Of a DNA stretch of 64,000 nucleotides, positions 35,336-45,438 are shown piece by piece. The stretch covers positions 1-64,000 of the forward strand of contig JAGTXZ010000009.1 in assembly GCA_018398575.1 (NCBI GenBank), written 5' to 3'. Numbering within the stretch: position 1 is the first letter of the stretch; the number at the start of each line of letters is the position of its first letter. The translations under genes were made by a program, and so were the position numbers. The stretch comes from Ampelomyces quisqualis. Lineage: Eukaryota; Ascomycota; Dothideomycetes; Pleosporales; Phaeosphaeriaceae. The notes below the pieces were generated by a model that saw only the letters and a program-made list of their open reading frames with translations, was not told where the DNA came from and searched no databases.

Positions 35336-36218
35336 TCAAAGAGGCGTACATTCCGAGGCAATGCCCAGCTGCTCATTTATCAGCACCAGCAACACAAGCC
35401 AGTCTACAGAAAACACAACGTACGATGGGAATAGCACTCTTGCAGCAGCTCAGCGTGCGCGGCTGTGGACAAGAGCTGATAACTGCACTTGGCCCAGCAA
35501 TCACTAGATTATGATAAGCTTCCCTTCCAGAATTCTTACAGCTCGAGAGATAACTTACGGGTGCCGCTCAGGGTCGCAAAGCAGCTCAACCCAATGGCTC
35601 CAAGCAGAGGGTTCTTGTTGCAGCACGACAGGACCAGCCGCGCATGACAGGGACTATTCGTACGTAAATTGAGCGGCTTGACAAGGTAGTTGGTGAGCAG
35701 CTATTCAGACATATTAGTAAGCTATTTCCAGCCGTCGCTGGTAGATTGACCTTGTCTAGGGATGTGCCCAAAAGCTGTTGGATAAGGTCCTCGAGATCGT
35801 TGTCCGGCTTGATCGCAACCGAGTCGAGCACGACCTACTGGGCTTAGCTACTAGTGTAATTACGTGTCCTTGGCAGCAGCAGACTCACCTCGATTTTTTC
35901 CTTGGACGGTGGAACATGACTGGTGAGAAAAGCAAGAATGAAAGCGCCGACCGTCTCGTCGAACTCGGGAAGAGGAAGAATGGATCGTATGCGTGCGCTT
36001 AGGACACTAGCTGCGTTGTTTCCGCCATTAGTATTCAACAGCAAGTCTTTTACATCTTTGCCCTCGAGCGCTTTGGCGTAGAGATTTAACGCTGCTGGAT
36101 CTACTGTTTCAGTGCCGGAAGCTTTGATGAGCGACTGAAGCTTGTCAGCCGTGATATCGACGCCATCGTCTGCAAGGATCAAAGCGGCGTAGGAGGTCGC
36201 GAGCTCGGAGTTGGACAT
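35336..36218 (-). CDS. P1/P2-like stalk domain fused to hydrophobin-like domain, paralogue A
   Basis: Predicted 222 aa from five exons: 36218-35889, 35834-35751, 35700-35559, 35503-35424, 35368-35336; introns of 50-55 nt, all GT-AG. Residues 1-62 are an acidic ribosomal P1-type N-terminus ([35 protein letters not shown]). Residues about 88-138 are P2-like ([34 protein letters not shown]). Residues 139-222 carry eight Cys spaced C-x7-CC-x12-C-x18-C-x7-CC-x12-C and end ECTPL, the hydrophobin pattern. The alanine-rich hinge and the acidic C-terminal tail of real P1/P2 are absent, and there is no signal peptide. A tandem paralogue lies upstream. A separate hydrophobin start is not available: the only ATG in intron 35701-35750 meets a stop at once. 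Confidence 0.75.
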
Positions 36219-36307
36219 TATGATAGCTGTCTGGCAGATACTGGACAAGATTGAGCGATGCTATGTTTTTGAAGTGGGAATACGACGGATGATGTTGTGT
36301 TTTAATG

Positions 36308-36314
36308 CTTTATA
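36308..36314 (-). promoter_or_regulatory. TATA box of paralogue A
   Basis: TATAAAG on the minus strand, about 95 nt upstream of the ATG at 36218, matching in position the TATAAAT upstream of paralogue B. The remainder of 36219-36980 between the two genes shows no other gene. Confidence 0.5.
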
Positions 36315-36980
36315 AACACGCCTGGCAGAGCTGCGTACAGAGAGTTTCTGGACTGTACTTGTGGCGTTATTGTGTACTGCTTGCATTCCTTGATAGACCG
36401 CAGATGAACACCCTTGTACACCTGTACCTTACGCCGCAATACTATTCAGCGACCCTTCTAGCTAGTTAAAAAAGGCTTTCACTGAGTTGGTACAGGCGTG
36501 ACTGCCCAAGAGACCTTGTGTAATAGTCCTTCAAGCCGGCGTAGCTCGGTGTTGAGCAAACATGATCATTGCCCGAGACAGCATCTCTATGTAGTATATC
36601 AATACTTGTCTCGGGGAGACATACTCCGAGGTCTGCTATGAGATTCGACGTGCACAAAATGATGAAACCGCTCGAGAAGGAGTTGATGAATTTCTGGAAA
36701 TATACAATAATGCTTAGCTTCGCTGCCCTATGATGACTTCTCTTTGACCAGAACGCTATGCTCTTGTAAACAGGGAGCAGAGAAATAATGGTCTGTGAGG
36801 TATTGGCTTGGATATATCTTTCAACTCAAGTTCAATGCAGCTCTGTGTATTACTAACATTCATAAGAACCCTCCTTGAACACATTCCAATGCATCAGGTG
36901 TCAGTCTGTATAGGAATGAATACCATCACGAAGTGCACCTCCTACAGCAACTCTCCGACCTCCAACGCCGTCCAACTATT

Positions 36981-37823
36981 CTAAATCGGCACACAATTCG
37001 AGGCCAGTCCCAACTACGCCTTCATTAGCAGTTGCCTAAATCTCGCTTTAGTCGATATTACTTACGAGCAAACTAGCATCCTTGCAACAACTCAACTCGT
37101 ACGTGCACGACTCTGCAATCGCGCTTGGTCCAGCCTCCACTTTACACTTTTCGTTAGCGAGTGTCACAACAGCAAGCGGATCAACGCAAACTTACAGACA
37201 CTAGGCAGCGTAGTGAAGCACCTGAACTTTGAAATGACGTTCTTATTACAGCATGATAAGCGCTGCCTTGCTCGATGGGGGCAGAGAGAGTGCGTCTGTA
37301 AGTCAAGGGGTTTGATGGGATATGTGGTGAGCAACTGTATTTACACTGTTAGCAGTGAATTTATATCATCGCGCAATGCGTTGGGCGAACAACTTACGTC
37401 GCTCATGCTCGTGCCCGTGAGCTCTTTGACGAGAGTCTCGAGGCTGCTCTCCTCGGACTTGATGCCAGCGGGCTCGAGCACGACCTGAATGTCCTTGACA
37501 GAAGGTTTTTCCTGATGCCCCATCTTCGCAAGTATGTATGCTCCAACGCGCTCATCAAAGACAGGTAGTTTAGCCTCGCGAAGTCCACGACGCATATTTA
37601 CGCGTCCCGTCTCGCTATTGGTCTGGTCAAGGAGTACTTCCGTAACATTCTCGTGCTGGAGTGCCTTGGTGAAGATGAGTGACAGAACTTCTGCTGGGCG
37701 CTCGCCGACTTTGTCGATATTGGCTGCTGCCATGACCGCTTGAAGCTTCTCGGTCGTGATGTCGCGTTTCTTATCTGCAAGGGTGAGGGCAGCGTACGAG
37801 GTTGCGAGCTCGGAGTCTGACAT
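36981..37823 (-). CDS. P1/P2-like stalk domain fused to hydrophobin-like domain, paralogue B
   Basis: Predicted 223 aa from four exons: 37823-37398, 37334-37196, 37139-37066, 37013-36981; introns 63, 56 and 52 nt with good donors (GTAAGT in all three) and branch sites (GCTAAC, GCTAACG, GCTAAT). Domain order is as in paralogue A. P1-like: [37 protein letters not shown]2-like: VGAYILAKMG, VKDIQVVLEPAGI, LETLVKELTGTSMSD. Then eight Cys spaced C-x9-CC-x9-C-x18-C-x5-CC-x12-C, ending NCVPI. The stalk part is one exon here but two in A, so the genes differ by one intron. The other three junctions are shared in position and phase (0, 1, 0). Protein is conserved while codons differ, which argues for selection on the fused product. 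An upstream in-frame ATG (37886) is less likely. Confidence 0.77.
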
Positions 37824-37911
37824 GGTGATGATCGTGTTGGGTTGGAAATTCAAGCTTTTTTTAGTGGTCAAGGGATTGCGCTCCAAGAACTTGATGTTCA
37901 GGCAGCTCAGA

Positions 37912-37918
37912 ATTTATA
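37912..37918 (-). promoter_or_regulatory. TATA box of paralogue B
   Basis: TATAAAT on the minus strand, about 95 nt upstream of the ATG at 37823, the same spacing as in paralogue A. Confidence 0.5.
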
Positions 37919-38609
37919 GAGCAGTTTCAAAGAGCGTCTAATGGGTAGTTTGTAGGCGTACCGTGGTTTGGGCATTAGTGTACCTTTGCCAAAACTCGCG
38001 TTGGGTAGAGAAAGCATGTATCTGCTCGGGGATTTTTAATTTGCTCCCACGGTACTCATCTAAGACATTGGTAAGGTTGACCGATTTTACACCCAGCGCG
38101 AAACGTTGCTAACCTTTGGGCTTCATCTTGACCCAGACTTGATGCACCGTACCTACAGTCTGGAGTGGTGATGCTCAGCCGAAAAAGAGCATCTGCCAGG
38201 AACAATCTTGATGAGCCCGTAGAAGTTGCTGTTGAGATGACATGAATATCTGGGCCAGAATAGGATGGTGGCACGGGAACACGTGATGGAGACACAGCAC
38301 TGGCGTTGATGGACGAGGATACAAGCCGTTTAGTCGTTTTGACGTGTTGTTGGTTGCGGGCAGCACACGATTGAGAAGGGTTAGGATGCAGGTGTGGGCC
38401 GCATATAGCTGGCCTAACGTACTTGGTAAGGTTAGCCGCTTGGCACGCTAAGTGACATATCCTTGTCAAAAAGTTCTGGGACGCCGCGGGCAAAGTTCAC
38501 GATTTGATGTGAAAAGTTCTGGACTCACAATCCCGTCGCACAACCAGTCCTCCGTGCTTTTCCGAGGCGCAAAACTTCCAGGACGTGTGACAGGCTTTGC
38601 GATACCATC
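37919..38609. other. Intergenic, no gene seen
   Basis: Contains the upstream regions of paralogue B and, at the right, UTP7. A minus-strand frame of 145 codons (38056-38493) shows no domain and ordinary intergenic composition; I do not call it. Confidence 0.5.
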
Positions 38610-40256
38610 ATGGCCGCCGATTCGCAACCACGGCGCAAATCGCAACCCGGGGCGCCCGTAGACGACGAAGACGCCCGCGCACTTGCACAATACGCGGAAG
38701 CGGCCACACAACAGTATGGCAGAGGCGAGAAGATACGGTACAAAACCGTCAAGGACCGGAAGCTGCGCGCAAGCTTCAAGTCCCTCGAGGCCAAGAACAG
38801 ACAGGCCGCGATCGAGGCCAAGAATGTCGAGATTCTGCTGGAAAACAATGCTGGTCTTCTAGAGCCGGAGACGGAGCTCGAGCGCACATATCAGGTCCGG
38901 CAAGACGATATCAAGCGGGCAGTTGGTGTGGAGACGGCGAAGAAGAGCTTCGAGCTCCGGTTAGAGGGCCTGGGCCCGTACGACGTATGCGAATACAGCA
39001 GAAACGGCCGAGACCTGCTCATTGCCGGGAGGAAAGGACATATTGCGACATTTGACTGGAGAAGCGGCAAGCTGGGCTGCGAGTTGCAACTCAACGAGAC
39101 GGTGCGGGATGCGCGGTGGCTGCACATCAGCAACCAGAAGAACTTTGCCGTGGCACAGAAAAAGTGTGTCTATATCTACTCGGGCGATGGCGTAGAGCTA
39201 CATCAGCTCAAGAACCACTCCGAGGCGACGCACCTCGAATACCTCCCATACCACTTCCTTCTCTCCTCCGTCTCCACGGCAGGCATAATACGATACACCG
39301 ACGTCTCCACGGGACAATCATTAGCACAACTCTACTCGAAACTCGGCCCCGCGACCGCATTCACCCAAAACCCACACAATGCCATTCTCCACGTTGGCCA
39401 CCAAAAAGGCCTCGTCACACTATGGTCGCCCAACAGCGCTGCACCACTCGTAAAGCTCCTCCCACACCACGGCCCCGTGCGCAGTCTAGCAGTCGACAAG
39501 TCCGGCACATACATGGTGAGCACATCGCAAGACCGCCGCATGTCCGTCTGGGACATCCGCATGTTCAAAGAAATCCACACGCACCACCTCCGCCTCCCCG
39601 GCCAAACGCTCTCCATCTCGGACCGCAATCTCACATCCGTCGGCTACGGCACCCAACTCAGCATTTTCAAATCCGACATTTTCACACGCGCCGCCGACGC
39701 CGAATCCACTAGACCTTACATGACATGGGGCGGCGACGGCCTGTCTCTCGGACGCGTGCGCTTCTGCCCCTTCGAAGACGTGCTAGGTATAAGTCACGAG
39801 AAGGGGTTTAGTTCAATCATTGTCCCCGGTTCCGGCGAGCCCAACCCAGACTCACTGGAGCAAGGCCTGAACCCGTACGAAACCTCGCACCAACGCCGCG
39901 AAACCGAGGTCCACGCGCTCCTCGAAAAACTCCAACCGGAAATGATTGCGCTCGATCCGAATTTCGTGGCCAACTTGGACCTCGCGTCCGACGAGCAGCG
40001 CAAGCGCGAAAGGGATTTGGATGCGAAGCCAGAGGATAAAATTGCGAAGCTGAAGCAGCGCGGGAGAGGCAGGAATAGTGCGTTGAGAAGGTTCTTGCGG
40101 AAGAGCGGGAGCAAGAACGTGATTGATGAGGAGAAGGAGCGCGCGAGGGAGGTGGTGGAGCAAAGGAAGAAGAGGAATGAGGAGAAGAGGGACAGGTTGA
40201 AGAAGGAGTACGGACCTGCGTTGGAGAGGTTTGCTAGGAAGGGGAATCAAACTTGA
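38610..40256 (+). CDS. UTP7: UTP7, WD40 protein of the small-subunit processome
   Basis: Single exon, 548 aa, close to the size of yeast Utp7 and human WDR46. It works in the nucleolus in the U3-containing SSU processome during 18S rRNA maturation. A charged N-terminal helix region (residues about 40-110) precedes a WD40 propeller (about 125-400; SVWDIRMFKE, FAVAQKKCVYIY). The BING4 C-terminal domain follows, with the diagnostic block VPGSGEPNPDS and NPYETSHQRRE near 415-440. The tail is Lys/Arg-rich (RRFLRKSGSKNV, QRKKRNEEKRDRLKKEYGP). Its 3' end faces TSR1, 245 bp away, another 40S-maturation factor. Confidence 0.96.
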   Translation: MAADSQPRRKSQPGAPVDDEDARALAQYAEAATQQYGRGEKIRYKTVKDRKLRASFKSLEAKNRQAAIEAKNVEILLENNAGLLEPETELERTYQVRQDDIKRAVGVETAKKSFELRLEGLGPYDVCEYSRNGRDLLIAGRKGHIATFDWRSGKLGCELQLNETVRDARWLHISNQKNFAVAQKKCVYIYSGDGVELHQLKNHSEATHLEYLPYHFLLSSVSTAGIIRYTDVSTGQSLAQLYSKLGPATAFTQNPHNAILHVGHQKGLVTLWSPNSAAPLVKLLPHHGPVRSLAVDKSGTYMVSTSQDRRMSVWDIRMFKEIHTHHLRLPGQTLSISDRNLTSVGYGTQLSIFKSDIFTRAADAESTRPYMTWGGDGLSLGRVRFCPFEDVLGISHEKGFSSIIVPGSGEPNPDSLEQGLNPYETSHQRRETEVHALLEKLQPEMIALDPNFVANLDLASDEQRKRERDLDAKPEDKIAKLKQRGRGRNSALRRFLRKSGSKNVIDEEKERAREVVEQRKKRNEEKRDRLKKEYGPALERFARKGNQT

Positions 40257-40501
40257 GTTGGACATGATGGTCAGTGATGGGTGGAAAAGTATGAGCATCC
40301 ACATGGCGTTTTGCGGCGCTTTATATCCTTGCGGGACAGAAAGTCTGTTCGAGCTGCTCGTGATCGATCGTAAAGAAGAAATCTGATATCAAGACCATCG
40401 CAAATCTCCTATTCGAAATGCATTGCAACGCCTGTGTCTTTTGTCCATTGAACCATCCCTCCCAATCCAATCATGTCTCGTAAACACCGCATTCTTCCCA
40501 C

Positions 40502-42990
40502 CTACGCCTCATCCCCCCACATCCTCGCCCGCCTCGGCCAAACCCGCTTATACAAACTTACAGCAACCGCATCCATGGGATTAATCTTGCCGTCAAAAGT
40601 CGCTTTGAAATACCCATGCGTACCCAGACTCTCCTTGACGAACCCACTTCTCCCGCGCTTAGTCCACAGCGGCAAACTCTTGAACCACCTGACGTCATCG
40701 TCGTTGAAGAACATGTACCGCACTGTAACGATGCGCTTGTTGATTTTGTACGGATGGCCGGTGAGAATGATACGTTTGGCGATGATGCGGGATGTGGATG
40801 GGGGTAGGGATGTTCCTGTGGCTATCAAGCGCAGAGACGATGTAGACGTCGAGGTCAGATCCTCGGGGTCGGACGGTGTGCGCTCAAAGTACAACAGCGG
40901 GACATTACCCCATGTCAGTGGGCCAATAAATGATGCGATGGCAGAGTGGCCTGGGTGCACGTAGCGGTCGAATTTGTGCACATTGTTGGGTGTGTTGCCT
41001 GCTTGGGAGAAGAGCGGGTTGATGACCATGCGTCGCGGGCCGCATTGGACGATGAGTTCAGATTTGGATTTGAGGGGCATGGTGTATTCAGAGGAGAGCA
41101 GGATGCTGTAGTTGCACGCTACGCGTTTGTGTTCGTGGCGGAGGAGGGAGAAAGCTGCGAGGGGGCGGGAGTGAGGAGAGTCTTGGAACTTGAGAGGGAC
41201 GCCACGGAGGTGGACTTGCACGCGAGTTCCGGGCTTGACGCCGCCTGCCCATGCTTCCCGCATGAATTTGGTGGCGGTGCGTTTGTAATCTGAGATTTCG
41301 AGGAGGCGTTGCCATTCTTCGGGCTCGTAGGGGCGGTCTTCTTCGGTTTCCCAGACGCTGGATCTGAGGCTTTTGAGGCCGCGGTACCTGATCAGTCGCT
41401 CGCGGGCGTTGACGTTGGGGTGTAGTTCGATCTCGTCGGGGAACTCAAGATCGGCCTCTTCCTCGTTCTTCCTTGTCTTCCTATATGCTTCAATCTGCTC
41501 TGCCTCATCGTCTGGTGACGGGTCCAGAAACATCTCAGACTGTGGGTATTCGGAGGGTCCACCTTCAGTCATGGCTTTGCCATCTATGTCCATGCCCTCG
41601 ACACCATCTGCGGGATGTGCAGCTTTATCTTGGGCAGGTCCCGGTGCATCCTCCATGTCAAAGTCTTCAACATCAGACCCCGAATCGGAGACATCGTCGA
41701 GGTACCATGCGGCCTGGTATTTGCTTGTGCCCTTTGGTAGTCGTTTTGGTCGCGTTGGCGCGTCTTGCTCTTCTTCGTCAGAGAAGTAGTGGTGATCGTC
41801 GAGCAGCACACCCTTGCGCTCCGAGGGTGCTACGGATGCAGCGTAATTTGGCACATCGTCCATGATGATTTCTTCGGGCGCAAGATCCGCCAGATCGTCC
41901 TGCTCGTCAGTGGGACGCTCCAAAACACCATGGTCCTCGGCATCAACCATCATGTTATCACCTTTGCCCTTCTTCTTGGTTTCGAGTGGAGCTGCGACAA
42001 TCTTGTCCACCTGGAAATCGCCCCAGTCGCCGACCTGCATCAGCCTGTCGGCCTTCAATCCAAGGCCGCGGATGAATCCAGTGAGCACAACCTCACCAGT
42101 GCCATCCTGGCTGACTGCAGACTTTCCGCCCGACCACGCAATCTCCTCGATGAACATGTAGCTCCGCTGGTCCCTCCATCGTACACCCTTGGTCGTAGTC
42201 GTGCACAAAGATCGAACAAGGTTCGAGGCGTCCTGTCGGTTGTCGAGAGAGTAGACGCGCTCGGTGGACGGCAGCCAGTGGGTGATGTACGACTTGAGCG
42301 ATGCCACAACCTGTGATCTGGTCTTGGCGGGCTCGACCTTGTCCAGAGACTGCACGACGGTGAAGCAGTTGGAGATTCCCTGGCTCTCGGCCGACTTTAG
42401 TATGAGCTCGCCCTCGGCATCCACCTCCTCCTCGGCCGAAAGCACGAAGACGACAAAGTCGGCGACACGGCAGGCATCCAGACATGAAAGCAGGTCGCGT
42501 TGGACGGTGAGGTACTGCAGCTTCTGCTTGAAGCGGTCGACGATTGTGCGCGTCCACCCGCTCTCGGGCACCTCTTCCGCAATGTCGAGACTGGCATTGA
42601 GGCTGTGGGCGGCTGCGGCGGTGGAGACGTCGGCGCACAGCGGCACGAGGGCGATGATGCGGGGCGCACCGTCCTTTCCGGCGAAGACATTGGTGGCTTT
42701 TGCGTGCTCGCTGTCCTTGTTCAGGCGCATCTGCTTGGCGCGGTTGCGGCGGTCGAACTTGGACATGACCTGCTGGTGGGGCGTCTTGCGGCTTCCGCGC
42801 TCGAAGGCCAGCGCCTCAGTCTTGCCTGCAAGAGCCTGTCAGCGAGGTCACGTGGCCAGAGTGTGACGGTGAATGTACCCTTGCTCAGCTCCTTCAGCGA
42901 GCCCTTGGTGGCATGGCGCGCCTTGAAGCCCTTCTTGTCCTTCTTGGTGGTGCTGCGATGGTGGTGCGAGTGCACTGCGACGGGGGCCAT
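40502..42990 (-). CDS. TSR1: TSR1, 40S ribosome maturation factor
   Basis: 811 aa from two exons (42990-42879, 42825-40502) joined by a 53-nt intron (42826-42878). The short first exon supplies the conserved start MAPVAVHSHHHRSTTKKDKKGFKA; the junction restores LSKGKTEALAFERGSRKTPHQQ. The family is a catalytically inactive relative of the Bms1 GTPase that holds late pre-40S particles; the GTP-binding residues are not conserved, as expected. Features in order: N-terminal basic region, degenerate G-like domain (RIIALVPLC), AARP2CN domain (about 260-330), long acidic linker (DDVSDSGSDVEDFDMED), and the C-terminal Tsr1/Bms1 domain (SVWETEEDRPYEPEEW, GTRVQVHLRGVP, NPMDAVAVSLYKRVWPR). Divergent from the Stc1-domain gene. 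Confidence 0.95.
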
Positions 42991-43686
42991 GTTGCCGCTG
43001 CCGCCTGCTTTGAACCTGAAGGGAATCGACGCCACCTTGACTGCGAGTTGTCGGGATCGCTGGCTCTCGTCGGGCAACCGAAGCGGGGTGAAATTCCATA
43101 CAATTTTGGTGTCTGCCGGTATCGATAAGAAAACAGAGGCAGACCGCCGCTTGATCAGATGCGGAATAGTCATCCAAGTCTAGTGCACAAGCCCTCCAGA
43201 CATCATCAACCATGCATATAGACTCAGGATGTCATGTATTGATGCAAGTCGACCTGCGTCTCTTTTTCTCGCAGAGATTGAAGCATGCTCCGCACAACTA
43301 TGTTAAGTTAGCTATTTGTTTGAGGCATCCCACTCGCAGACGCCGAATGATAGACTTCCGAGAGGACCATCCAGCAGGGCCCTCCTCACACGAAGGTCTC
43401 ACATTTGTGAAATGTTCGATTTCCATGCATACATAAATCATGTTTGATGTCCCTCGGTGGGCCGTTTGCCAGGCTACAGGCACCCCCGCGCGTACCTGCC
43501 TTTACCTTTGCCCCCAGTCCCCACAAACGCCGTCTCTTACTCTTACCTATCCACGGCCATATAAGTATCCATCACTCCACGGCCCCCTCCTTCTTCCACC
43601 ACCCACCCATCACTCTCATTTCATTCCGCTCCCAATCAACCTATACATCACAATCACAACCATCCCTCCAGCAGCACGTCGTCAAC
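42991..43686. other. Divergent intergenic region between TSR1 and the Stc1-domain gene
   Basis: No gene. From about 43,490 to 43,680 the plus strand is strongly C/T-rich, which suits a fungal promoter and 5' leader for the gene at 43687. Confidence 0.5.
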
Positions 43687-44887
43687 ATGCCCAGCCGTAG
43701 TAGGCAAATCCACGCGTACGATCAGCACGAGATTGAGAGGTTTGTTGCTCACAGTCTTGACACCGGGCTTTTGCCTGCACCGAAAGTAACACTCACACTC
43801 CACCAGTCTCAAGGGCGTCACCATCCCTCACAGGATCAAATGCGGCCGCTGCCACAAGAACCTCCCACACATCCAGTACTCGACAAAGCAGCTCACTGAC
43901 TACCGCTACCATGTCAAGCACAATGGGAACCGCGAAGTCACCAAGCCTATAAACTGCATGAAATGCTCGGGAGGATCGCAGATTGTCGAGCTCGAGTGCC
44001 AGATATGCCACAAGACCAAGGGCTTAGAAGACTTTGCCAAATCCCAGCGCAAACAACCCGACACAGCCGTAAGTGTAGAACTGCTTTAAAGGCTTCTGAC
44101 ACTAATCTAAGTCAGCGGTGCTTCAAGTGTACAGCTGAGCACCTCAACCAAGAACCTGTCAAGTTTGACCGCTACGAGGAAGAAAACCCAGACCATCGCT
44201 TCGTGACGCCTGATACATTCAAGGGTCACGTGCCAGAGTACTGGTCTTCCAGGGACTCCGCGGATGATACAGCTGTGAGTAGCCTTTGCGGAAGAGGCTC
44301 GAAGCTAACAGTGTCAGACTGAGGATGAGTGGAAATCGGTTATGGGCGAGACCCACAACAACAAAGACGGCGGCATGTCTTTGTTGACAAAAGACTTCAA
44401 GCACGCGGCATCTATCAGCGGTTCCGAACAGACGCTGATCGAGGTTGACGACCCGCACAGGCGTACCAGTAAGGCTGGCGGTGCCGACGGCTGGAGCGAC
44501 GTACATGCCAAATCGTGGCATACCAAGTCGACAGGTCCAACCAGCGTCAGTGTGAACAGCCGCGTGCGCCCTTCACCCTCATCATACGCTGGAACGCACA
44601 GCTATGCGTCTAGTGTAGCTGAGCGCTCCGATGTTTCCGAAGAGCGAGCCAACGGATGGGCTCAGATCCCTAGGGATATCAATACCGGCGCGCCTCGTGG
44701 TACTCCGATGGTAAGTACTAACAAAGTATAAGCTTCGTTGCAGAGTGAAAGACTGACATCTTTGTAGCTGTCTGCGGGAGATGCACAGCGTGCATGTGAA
44801 GAGGCCTGGAAGGACGAAGATGAATCCGACGACGAAGAGGAAGACGAAGGTAGCGACGATAGCGATGGGGAGAACACGACTATCTGA
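43687..44887 (+). CDS. Stc1-domain zinc-finger protein
   Basis: Predicted 328 aa: 43687-43739, 43807-44068, 44116-44274, 44318-44710, 44768-44887. Introns 44069-44115, 44275-44317 and 44711-44767 are clear. The first (43740-43806, GTTTGT donor) is chosen because it alone restores phase with a sensible length, so the first 18 residues are uncertain. The Stc1 domain occupies the first about 110 residues: IKCGRCHKNLP, YSTKQLTDYRYHV, INCMKCSGGSQIVELECQIC, FAKSQRK, RCFKCTAEHLN, a Cys-rich treble-clef fold. In fission yeast Stc1 joins the RNAi machinery to the Clr4 methyltransferase complex; the role here is inferred. The rest is Ser/Thr-rich and ends in an acidic run. Confidence 0.82.
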
Positions 44888-45438
44888 ATTGCACTGGGAT
44901 GAACGACAGGTTGTGGATGACTTTCGCTTGCTTCATCGGTTTTACTTTCGAAATGTGTGCAACATCCAGCACAGCAGTGTTTGAAAGGTCCCTTTTCACA
45001 GGCAAAGGAGTCATGGTTTTAGTTCAGGCACATCTTTCGGATCTCGGCGTGACAGTTTCAAGGGCAGGCAAGCATGGGATCTCGTGGGCAACGATTCTTT
45101 GAGCACAGCTCTTCGGTCATTATCTAGATAGACAAAATTGACTTTGGCATGCATGTACCATTTGTGTCGCGATCAGATGCACGTGTGCCATGGCAGGTAG
45201 CGGGATTTTGAGGAACGAACGGAGTAAATGGGGACCACTAACCTTTATCTGGCGGTAATTGCCACTTTGCGATCATGTGACTTCGCGCCTGCCGATCCAG
45301 CGTAGACGCGCTCACCTTGGCCAATCTTCCGAGGACCCCGCCACTCATTCAACTCACTTTGCGACCCACATCCACTACTGAAGTGTTCTTTTGCCCTAGA
45401 AACGTTTCGCGTTCTCTCAGGGCCGCGATACAAGCACA
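44888..45438. other. Intergenic, no gene seen
   Basis: Holds the 3' end of the Stc1-domain gene and the upstream region of RAD7. No supportable frame or RNA gene. Confidence 0.5.

Noticed and set aside
37014..37065. Shorter 30-nt intron ending at TTTAG in paralogue B
   Set aside because: It would also give an open frame, but the 52-nt intron has a proper branch site (TGCTAAT) and yields an ending (LGLASNCVPI) that matches paralogue A ([10 protein letters not shown]).
43753..43806. A 21-nt intron starting GTAACA in the Stc1-domain gene
   Set aside because: Too short for a fungal spliceosomal intron and it does not restore the frame; the 67-nt GTTTGT intron does.
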